Assembly: GCA_013695255.1 (NCBI GenBank) | Contig: JACDAV010000422.1 | Span: forward strand, 1 to 13,488 | DNA: 13,488 bases | From: Chloroflexota bacterium | Lineage (GTDB): Bacteria > Chloroflexota > Limnocylindria > Limnocylindrales > CSP1-4 | Direction: 5' to 3' | Shown here: piece after piece, positions 1 through 4,877 of the stretch | Numbering within the stretch: the first letter of the stretch is position 1 | Layout: the number at the start of each line of letters is the position of its first letter | Translations under genes and position numbers: made by a program | The notes under the pieces: model-generated | Database searches by the model: none | What the model was told of the DNA's origin: nothing | What the model saw: only the letters and a program-made list of their open reading frames with translations

Positions 1-28
1 CGTCGTCCACGATCAGAATCCGGGGCAT
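1..28 (-). CDS. Response regulator receiver protein, N-terminal fragment
   Basis: Only the first nine codons are inside the window. They read MPRILIVDD on the minus strand, the standard opening of a CheY-like receiver domain: beta-strand 1 followed by the acidic pair that binds Mg2+ at the phosphorylation site. The ATG is at 28-26. The gene starts 21 nt after the stop of the membrane-protein gene at 50-526, so the two are probably co-transcribed. The output domain and partner kinase lie outside the window. The call rests on a very short but characteristic peptide. Confidence 0.75.
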
Positions 29-49
29 GGTGCCGGCATCCTACGGCGG

Positions 50-526
50 TCAGGCGCCGGCGGGTCGGGCCGGGTCGCCGGACTGGCCGGACTCGCCGCG
101 GTGCATGTCGCGGTGGAGCTCCTCGAGCATCGCCCGCCGGCCATCGGCGCCCGGCCCACCCTGGCCACCGGGGCCACCCGGGCCACCCCAGCGGTCCGGC
201 CCGCCCCAGCGACCGGGCCCGCCCCAGCGGCCGCCCCCGAATGCCGCCCGAAGCAGGCCGAAGATCAGGAAGAAGCCGAGGATCCAGAAGAAGATCCCGA
301 AGAACCCGAAGCCGCCGCCGGAGCCCCAGCCGCCGCCATAGCCCCAGCCATGCGGCCCATAGGCATACGGGACGACGGGGGCGGCCTCGCCCGATGCGGC
401 GGCCTGTGCGGCCGCCTGCTGCAGGCCGGCGTTGACCCCGGCGTCGTAGACCATCGCGCCGCCGCCGATCGCCAGCGCGACCAGCAGCACGACGGCGAAG
501 ACCCGGAAGAGAATTGAACGGTTCAT
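50..526 (-). CDS. Small glycine-rich two-helix membrane protein
   Basis: This is a 158-residue protein of unknown function. An N-terminal hydrophobic segment (about residues 7-27) could be a signal anchor. It is followed by an Ala-rich stretch, a Gly/Tyr/Trp-rich stretch (54-72) and a second strongly hydrophobic segment rich in Phe, Ile and Leu (73-93). Residues 97-128 are low-complexity, with RWGGP-type repeats, which are visible in the DNA as GC-rich microrepeats at about 174-234. The charged C-terminus (RRAMLEELHRDMHRGE) resembles the short SHOCT-like helix found at the end of many small bacterial membrane proteins. The ATG at 526 is preceded by AAGGGAG at a usable distance. The gene lies just upstream of a response regulator, so a link to envelope sensing is possible but only inferred. 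A chance reading frame is unlikely given the two clear helices and the fitting ribosome-binding site. Confidence 0.72.
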   Translation of the reverse strand: MNRSILFRVFAVVLLVALAIGGGAMVYDAGVNAGLQQAAAQAAASGEAAPVVPYAYGPHGWGYGGGWGSGGGFGFFGIFFWILGFFLIFGLLRAAFGGGRWGGPGRWGGPDRWGGPGGPGGQGGPGADGRRAMLEELHRDMHRGESGQSGDPARPAGA

Positions 527-549
527 CGTGTGCGCTCCCTTGTCGTTGC

Positions 550-567
550 CGGTCCGTCATCGGACCG
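550..567. promoter_or_regulatory. Inverted repeat in the leader of the small membrane-protein gene
   Basis: CGGTCCG-TCAT-CGGACCG is a perfect 7-bp inverted repeat with a 4-nt centre. It ends 24 nt upstream of the ATG at 526 on the minus strand. It could be an operator for the response regulator encoded next in the operon, or a leader hairpin. It has no T tract, so it does not look like a terminator for vapC, which also ends on this side (659). Function is unknown. Confidence 0.3.
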
Positions 568-658
568 CTGACGCCAGAGTCGCGCCCGGATGTGGGCCAA
601 TTGTGAATGGCCGATGGACCTGGTTGGGAGACTCGGCCCGCGAGCGTGCCGCCGACGG

Positions 659-1075
659 TCAGGCCGTCCCGCGCGGCACGACCCAGCGGGCTGCCTGACC
701 CGTGATGGCCGCGATCCGGTCGTAGTCCTGGTCGTAATGGACGACGGGGAGCGCATGTCGTTCGGCAACCGCGGCGATCAGGAGATCCGGGATGCGGACG
801 CTGCGCTGATGCCCGGGTCCAGTTCTGGCCAGCGATCGGTGGACCTCGAGCGCGCGTTCCCAGTCGTCAGGAGTGGTTCGAACGAGCCGGGCTGCACGCA
901 GCGCGGTTTCGAAGCGGTCGTATTCGGCCGCGCTTCGGGCACCGTTCAGGTACTCGAGCAGGATCGGCTCGCAGAGCGTCACTGCGTCCGTGGACAGGGC
1001 GTCGGCCAGCGCGCGGGCGACGGCGGGCCGCCTGGCCGCGAGCACCAGCACGCTCGTGTCGAAGAGCTCGTTCAT
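659..1075 (-). CDS. vapC: VapC-type PIN-domain ribonuclease toxin
   Basis: This 138-residue protein has the usual length of a VapC toxin. The PIN acidic residues are in place: Asp6 in LFDTSV, Glu41 in PILLEYLNG, Asp97 in RIPDLLIAA, and Asp115 in HYDQDYDRI near the C-terminus. This quartet coordinates Mg2+/Mn2+ for single-strand RNA cleavage, and VapC enzymes commonly cut tRNA or rRNA. The ATG at 1075 overlaps the stop of vapB (ATGA, 1072-1075), which gives translational coupling with the antitoxin made first. The active site looks intact, so the toxin is probably functional. The cellular target cannot be read from the sequence. Confidence 0.93.
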   Translation of the reverse strand: MNELFDTSVLVLAARRPAVARALADALSTDAVTLCEPILLEYLNGARSAAEYDRFETALRAARLVRTTPDDWERALEVHRSLARTGPGHQRSVRIPDLLIAAVAERHALPVVHYDQDYDRIAAITGQAARWVVPRGTA

Positions 1076-1308
1076 TCCGGATCCGGTTCGTATGGAGCCT
1101 CCGACTCAGCGAATCGGTGAGCGCGCATGGCGTCGAGATCGCCGAGGTCGATGGCGGGCCGAAAGTCAAGGAGCGCCATCCGGCGCCGCCGGCGGACGAC
1201 ATCGTCGAGCGCGGCGTGGATCGTGTCAGTCATCCGCTTGGTGCCGAGCGCATCGCCGGCCTCACGGACCAGATCCATGTCGACGTCGATCGTGGTGTGT
1301 TTCCGCAT
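1072..1308 (-). CDS. vapB: VapB-type antitoxin (ribbon-helix-helix)
   Basis: This 78-residue protein starts RKHTTIDVDMDLVREAGDAL after its Met, then LGTKRMTDTIHAALDDVVRR. That is the classic VapB N-terminal ribbon-helix-helix: a beta-strand, a Gly-Thr-Lys turn, and a second helix ending in an Arg-rich run (39-43). The acidic Pro/Glu-rich C-terminus (about residues 45-78) is where VapB proteins wrap around the toxin. I chose the ATG at 1308 because the family motif begins directly after it. An in-frame start at 1386 would add 26 residues unlike any antitoxin. No strong Shine-Dalgarno sequence precedes 1308. It overlaps vapC by 4 nt. VapB normally represses its own operon together with VapC. 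Confidence 0.92.
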   Translation of the reverse strand: MRKHTTIDVDMDLVREAGDALGTKRMTDTIHAALDDVVRRRRRMALLDFRPAIDLGDLDAMRAHRFAESEAPYEPDPE

Positions 1309-1347
1309 GCGGCCATGATATGCAGCGCATGATCGGGTGTCTATATA
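1303..1347 (-). promoter_or_regulatory. Candidate vapBC promoter and autoregulatory site
   Basis: Directly upstream of vapB the minus strand has the AT-rich block TATATAG (about 1341-1347). This is the only TATA-like stretch nearby and a plausible -10 element some 35 nt before the start codon. No convincing -35 was seen. CCGCATGCGG (1303-1312) is a perfect palindrome straddling the start codon. A related GCGCATGAT lies at 1325-1333, making a CATGCG...CGCATG inverted pair. Antitoxin operators are typically short inverted repeats in this position. The assignment rests on position only. Confidence 0.35.
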
Positions 1348-1359
1348 GGCGAGCGCGCA

Positions 1360-1494
1360 CGCCTGCCCACGGGCTCGCGACCGCAAGGGCTTCTGGCGAT
1401 CCCGTCGCGGAACCTGTTCGTGACCGCCAACGAGGACGACGGGATGATCTCGATCTTCGCCGGCTCGGTCCGCGCGGTGCCCGCCACCGACTGA
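1360..1494 (+). pseudogene. C-terminal remnant of a secreted beta-propeller-like (choice-of-anchor-I type) protein
   Basis: In the frame ending at TGA 1492-1494, the plus strand reads LPTGSRPQGLLAIPSRNLF and continues VTANEDDGMISIFAGSV to the stop. The pattern (G-x-R-P-x-G-L-L-A-I-P-x-R-x-L, then a 'TANE' turn and an 'ISIF' strand) resembles the last blade of esterase-like or choice-of-anchor-I beta-propeller proteins. There is no start codon with a ribosome-binding site, and the homologous stretch begins abruptly beside the vapBC promoter. It is therefore a decayed 3' end, not a small gene. A GGCGG-TCG-CCGCC hairpin (1495-1507) follows the stop and may be what is left of the terminator. The family call is from memory of the motif and is tentative. 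Confidence 0.5.
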
Positions 1495-1511
1495 GGCGGT
1501 CGCCGCCGGGC

Positions 1512-1632
1512 GCCCTCACCGTCATCGAGGGGATCCCGCACATTTCGTGCGTGCCTCGGGCGTGCACCTGCAACCTGGACCCGGCGCCACGCTCGAATGT
1601 CTGGTTTCCGCTCACTTGGAGTGAGGACCCGC
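1512..1632. repeat. Dispersed palindromic repeat, copy A
   Basis: About 120 bp that align along their length, with small indels, to 4656-4775. Shared blocks include TCACCGTCATCGAG near the left end, ATCCCGCACAT, GGCGCCA and GGTTTCCGCTCAC near the right end. The copy contains an imperfect inverted pair (about 1532-1547 with 1594-1608). It ends in a small hairpin CTCAC-TTGGA-GTGAG (1611-1625). The hairpin arms match copy B although the loop differs, which suggests the structure is conserved. It lies between the beta-propeller remnant and the LuxR-type regulator gene and encodes nothing recognisable. Confidence 0.75.
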
Positions 1633-1775
1633 GGGCGGACCTCTCGCCCCTGCCGGCGCAAGCCCGTGGGCTCCACTCAGGCTGATGTAGGCTCTCGGCC
1701 GAAGCAGCGCGGAGCCCCCGCGCAGGACGGGGCATCGGCCTGGGCGGCATCGCGACGGATACCGGAGCCTTGAGC

Positions 1776-3398
1776 ATGGCGCCGACCACCCCACGAACGC
1801 GATACGCGCGGAGCGGCGACCTGAGCATCGCGTACCAGGTCGTCGGTGACGGGCCGATCGATCTCGTCCACGCCCCGGGGTTCATCTCCCACCTCGAGTA
1901 CGGGTGGCAGGAACCGCGCTACGAGCGCTACCTGCGGCGGCTCGCCGGCTTCTCGCGGTTGATCCTGTTCGACAAGCGGGGGACCGGCATGTCCGACCGC
2001 ACGGCCGGCATCGCCCCGCTCGTCGAGCGGATGGACGACGTGCGCGCGGTGATGGACGCGGCCGGATCCCAGCGGGCCGTCGTGTTCGGCTTCTCCGAGA
2101 GCGCACCGCTCGCGATGCTGTTTGCGGCGACCTACCCGGAGCGGACTTCCGCGCTCGTCCTGTACGCGGCGTACGCCGCCGAGGTCCGGGCGCCGGACTA
2201 CCCGTGGGGCCCGACGGCCGAGGAGCTCGCGACGCTTCTGGACGACCTGGCCCGGACGGCGCATGAGACCTGGGGAGCCCTCGGAGTTCCCGGCGGCGTC
2301 GACGACCTCCTCGAGACGATCGCGCCGAGCGCGGCTCGAGACGAGATGTTCCGGTCGTGGTTCGCGGGCTTCCAGCGCCTGGCGGTGAGTCCCGGCGCGA
2401 TGGTGAGCCTGCACCGGATGAACGCGACGATCGACGTCCGCGCGCTGCTGCCAACCATCCGCGTGCCGACGCTCGTGCTTCATCGGACCGGACCCGGGCA
2501 GGAAGGCGTGGCTGAGCCCGGACGTTACGTGGCTGCGCGGATCCCCGAAGCGCGCCTGGTGGAGCTCCCGGGCGTCGATTACCTGCCGTGGGTCGGGGAC
2601 GTCGATGCCATCGTCGACGAGATCGAGGAGTTCGTCACCGGGATCAGGCCGGATCGACAGCCCGTCTCGGTCCTCGCCACCGTCCTCGTGAGCGAGATCG
2701 ACGATGGGGCGCAGCGCGAGGTCGTCACCGGCGACCGCCGCCGGGCGGACGTGCATGGCAGGTTCGAGGCGCTCGTGGCTCGCGAGATCCGCGACCGCCG
2801 CGGTCGGATCGCGAGCCTGTCCGACGGGCACGTCCGCGCGACGTTCGACAGCCCGCTGCGGGCCATCGAGACCGCCGAGGCGATCCGCCACCATGCCGGA
2901 TCACTCCGCCTCGCCATCAGGACGGGGCTGCACACCGGCGAATGTGAGATCGGCGACGGTCGCCTGACGGGGACCGCCGCGGCTTTCGCCGAATCCGTGG
3001 TCGGCTTTGCCGCGCCGGGCGAGGTTCTCGTCTCGAGCACGGTGAAGGACCTGGTCGGGGGCGCCGGGCTGCGGTTCGGTGATCGCGGCAACCGGACCCT
3101 TGCCGGCGAGGCGAGCGACCGGCGGCTGTTTGCGGTCCTCGCGGTCGAGCCGGGTGATCCAATGTCGGTCGACCCCCGGTCGTCGCCTCCGCCGCCGTCC
3201 TTCCTGACCCCGCGTGAGCGCGAGGTGTTCTCGCTCGTGGCTCGCGGCATGACCAACCGGCAGATCTCCGAGACATTGAACATCGGTGAGCGGACGGCGG
3301 AGAGCCACGTGGCGAGCATCCTTGCCAAGTGCGGCCTCGCCAACCGCGCCCAGATTGCGGCTGGCGCGGTGCCGGGCAGAGGATCGACGGACCTCTGA
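1776..3398 (+). CDS. Alpha/beta-hydrolase - cyclase-like - LuxR-type transcriptional regulator
   Basis: This is a 540-residue three-domain protein. Residues about 8-290 are an alpha/beta-hydrolase fold, with FDKRGTGMSDR and a nucleophile elbow GFSES (Ser107). Residues about 296-458 resemble a class III adenylate cyclase domain (AIRTGLHTGECE, PGEVLVSSTVKDLV). A Pro/Ser linker leads to a LuxR/GerE helix-turn-helix (about 477-530; LTPREREVFSLVARGMTNRQI). The usual hydrolase His is Tyr269 (LPGVDYLPWVGD), and the acid-bearing turn after LVLHRTG lacks its Asp. In the cyclase part the first metal Asp is Glu307 (VSEI), while Asp350 remains. Both enzymes may therefore be inactive and act as sensory modules. 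I chose ATG 1776 because GGAG at 1764-1767 is 8 nt away, whereas the upstream in-frame TTG at 1770 is too close to it. A GCGCGG-AGCCC-CCGCGC hairpin (1707-1723) lies in the leader. A soluble ligand-responsive regulator is likely; ligand and targets are unknown. Confidence 0.9.
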   Translation: MAPTTPRTRYARSGDLSIAYQVVGDGPIDLVHAPGFISHLEYGWQEPRYERYLRRLAGFSRLILFDKRGTGMSDRTAGIAPLVERMDDVRAVMDAAGSQRAVVFGFSESAPLAMLFAATYPERTSALVLYAAYAAEVRAPDYPWGPTAEELATLLDDLARTAHETWGALGVPGGVDDLLETIAPSAARDEMFRSWFAGFQRLAVSPGAMVSLHRMNATIDVRALLPTIRVPTLVLHRTGPGQEGVAEPGRYVAARIPEARLVELPGVDYLPWVGDVDAIVDEIEEFVTGIRPDRQPVSVLATVLVSEIDDGAQREVVTGDRRRADVHGRFEALVAREIRDRRGRIASLSDGHVRATFDSPLRAIETAEAIRHHAGSLRLAIRTGLHTGECEIGDGRLTGTAAAFAESVVGFAAPGEVLVSSTVKDLVGGAGLRFGDRGNRTLAGEASDRRLFAVLAVEPGDPMSVDPRSSPPPPSFLTPREREVFSLVARGMTNRQISETLNIGERTAESHVASILAKCGLANRAQIAAGAVPGRGSTDL

Positions 3399-3423
3399 CG
3401 GTCGTCGCCGACGGCTGCGGGCT

Positions 3424-3446
3424 GAATTCCGTATCGGAATTCCGTA
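3424..3446. promoter_or_regulatory. Perfect palindrome with overlapping direct repeat, candidate operator
   Basis: GAATTCCG-TAT-CGGAATTC (3424-3442) is a perfect 8-bp inverted repeat with a 3-nt centre, and it is AT-rich against its surroundings. GAATTCCGTA also occurs twice as a direct repeat (3424-3433 and 3437-3446). It lies 26 nt after the stop of the LuxR-type regulator and 120 nt before the secreted-protein gene. That position suits a regulator-binding site for the secreted-protein/cupin unit. With no T tract it is a poor intrinsic terminator. Confidence 0.5.
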
Positions 3447-3565
3447 CCGGTCTCGGTGGTTTCGCGGATGTCTTCCGGCGCATTGCTACCTACAGTCGCC
3501 GGGCGACCGAGGCAGACAGGGGCGCCCGCTCCGTGACCTCGGCACATCTCCGAGAAGGAGCAACC

Positions 3566-4069
3566 GTGAAGACCCGGATCACGACGGCGGCCGCAGTCGC
3601 CTTGCTGGCCATGACCCTGACGGTGCCCGTCAGCGCGTCCACGACAAGCAGCTATCAGTCAGTGTTCGTCGAACCCTACGGCGGCCCGGTCCAGTCGCCG
3701 TTCGACTGCCCGCCCGGCATGTCCTGCGGCAGCGGGACGATCTCGGGTCTCGGGCATATCGCCAGCCAGTCCATCGTCTTCGGCGACTGCGGCTTCGGTT
3801 GCCACCTTCGCACCGTGATCTTCGCCGACGGCAGCGTCCTCCTGATCCGCGAGGTGCAGCCGGCTCCGTTCCGTTCGCCCGGTGCTGCCGGTGCGCACGG
3901 CTACATCGGTTTCGGCCTCCCGGGCAACCCGCAGTTCGCCGACGTCACGCAGACGATCGTCGGTGGGACCGGGCGGTTCGCCGGAGCCACCGGCGGCGGG
4001 ACAGCCCGCGTGAAGATCGCCGGCGGCGTGGCGATCATCAAGGGCTCGGGGACGATCACGCTCGACTGA
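3566..4069 (+). CDS. Small secreted protein with allene-oxide-cyclase-barrel-like C-terminus
   Basis: This 167-residue protein starts at GTG 3566, preceded by AGAAGGAG (3553-3560) at 5 nt. It opens with a clear Sec signal peptide: KTR, a hydrophobic core (about 6-20) and a probable cleavage after VSA (residue 24). The mature part has four cysteines (48, 54, 75 and 79), which could form two disulfides. It ends in GGTGRFAGATGGGTARVKIA and a GSGTITL strand. This 'GTGRFAGATG' pattern recurs in small exported beta-barrel proteins of the allene oxide cyclase/dirigent-like fold, whose bacterial roles are mostly unknown. The cupin gene starts 30 nt downstream with its own strong ribosome-binding site, so the two are probably co-transcribed. 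The in-frame extension upstream (to 3329) has no matching start signal. Confidence 0.8.
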   Translation: MKTRITTAAAVALLAMTLTVPVSASTTSSYQSVFVEPYGGPVQSPFDCPPGMSCGSGTISGLGHIASQSIVFGDCGFGCHLRTVIFADGSVLLIREVQPAPFRSPGAAGAHGYIGFGLPGNPQFADVTQTIVGGTGRFAGATGGGTARVKIAGGVAIIKGSGTITLD

Positions 4070-4099
4070 CGGGCAGCGGACGGGCGAGGAGGCACGACC

Positions 4100-4594
4100 A
4101 TGGAAGCGATGACCCGTCAACCGGCCTGCCATCACGCGGTGACGGCCGACGACGCGCCGGCGATCTGGTTCTCGGGGACGCTCGCGACGATCAAGGCGGC
4201 TGGCGACCAGACCGGCGGACGGCTGGCCGTGGTCGAGTTTCTCTGCCCACCGGGGTTCGCGACACCGAGGCATGTGCACCACGCCGAGGACGAGGCCTTC
4301 GTCGTGCTCGAAGGCTCCCTCTCGGGCTTCTGCGGCGAGAGCGCCTGGGCGGGCAGTCCCGGTTCCCTGGTCTGGCTTCCTCGCGATGTCGAACATGGCT
4401 TCAGCGTCGATCCGGGCGGCACGGCCCGCATCGTCGCCATCACCACTCCCGCGGGCTTCGAGCGCTTCGTCACCGAGGCCGGCGTCCCGGCCGAGCGGCG
4501 GACGCTCCCGCCCGACGGGCCGCCGGATATCGAGAGGCTCATCGCGGCCGCAGCTCAGCATGGCCAGGAGATCCTCGGACCGCCGCCCGGCTGA
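4100..4594 (+). CDS. Cupin-domain protein
   Basis: This 164-residue single-domain cupin has both conserved motifs. Motif 1 is PPGFATPRHVHHAEDEAFVV followed by LEG, with His58, His60 and Glu65 in the HxHx4E arrangement. Motif 2 is WLPRDVEHGF, with His99. These four residues normally hold a divalent metal. No signal peptide is visible, so the protein is cytoplasmic. GAGGAGG (4086-4092) lies 7 nt before the ATG at 4100. It is similar to the small quercetinase/gentisate-like cupins common in soil bacteria, but the substrate cannot be assigned, and an enzyme or a binding role are both possible. It sits 30 nt behind the secreted-protein gene. A tail of about 45 residues after the barrel is Pro/Ala-rich. 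Confidence 0.9.
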   Translation: MEAMTRQPACHHAVTADDAPAIWFSGTLATIKAAGDQTGGRLAVVEFLCPPGFATPRHVHHAEDEAFVVLEGSLSGFCGESAWAGSPGSLVWLPRDVEHGFSVDPGGTARIVAITTPAGFERFVTEAGVPAERRTLPPDGPPDIERLIAAAAQHGQEILGPPPG

Positions 4595-4603
4595 TGAGCG
4601 CCG

Positions 4604-4633
4604 CGGTTGCCGCTCACCGGGAGTCAGGACCCC
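4604..4633. repeat. Partial copy of the dispersed repeat (right end only)
   Basis: CGGTTGCCGCTCACCGGGAG followed by TCAGGACCCC matches the right end of the full copies (CGGTTTCCGCTCACCGGGAG in copy B, and GAGGACCC in copy A). The hairpin arm is damaged here (CTCAC...GTCAG). It starts only 10 nt after the cupin stop and lies 22 bp left of full copy B, so the two may be a decayed tandem pair. Confidence 0.6.
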
Positions 4634-4655
4634 ACGCCAGGGCTCGTCGCGCCTA

Positions 4656-4775
4656 GCCTTCACCGTCATCGAGCGAATCCCGCACATTCGTGCACGGCGG
4701 GGAAATCCAGGTGCAGCCTGGCGCCACGGCCACGCTCGGATGTGCGGTTTCCGCTCACCGGGAGTGAGCACCCGC
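4656..4775. repeat. Dispersed palindromic repeat, copy B
   Basis: About 120 bp homologous to 1512-1632. An outer imperfect stem pairs 4676-4690 (AATCCCGCACATTCG) with 4737-4750 (CGGATGTGCGGTTT), with one bulge and one mismatch. A perfect inner hairpin CCAGG-TGCAG-CCTGG is at 4707-4721. A terminal hairpin GCTCAC-CGGGA-GTGAGC is at 4753-4769. No open reading frame is conserved across both copies. The element lies between cupin and GH2 genes on the same strand. It could be a REP/BIME-like or non-autonomous mobile element, or a structured RNA. Confidence 0.75.
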
Positions 4776-4865
4776 CTTCCCAGCCGCGGGACGCAAACCC
4801 GCCGCAGCGTGTTGCGACATCCGCCCCGCGCCCGCCCCGTCCGCGCCCACCCGCCCCTGCCCGGC

Positions 4866-4871
4866 TAACCT
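4866..4871 (+). promoter_or_regulatory. Candidate -10 box for a leaderless GH2 transcript
   Basis: TAACCT fits the TANNNT -10 pattern and ends 6 nt before the ATG at 4878, which has no Shine-Dalgarno sequence. This spacing is typical of leaderless transcripts in high-GC bacteria, where transcription starts at the start codon itself. No clear -35 was seen. Confidence 0.4.
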
Positions 4872-4877
4872 GCCCGC

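Noticed and set aside
1495..1507. GGCGG-TCG-CCGCC hairpin as a true intrinsic terminator
   Set aside because: The stem is short and has no T tract. It may be a remnant but cannot be supported as a working terminator.
1677..2894. 405-codon minus-strand open frame antisense to the LuxR-type regulator
   Set aside because: No recognisable domain or start signal. The plus-strand frame carries three clear domains.
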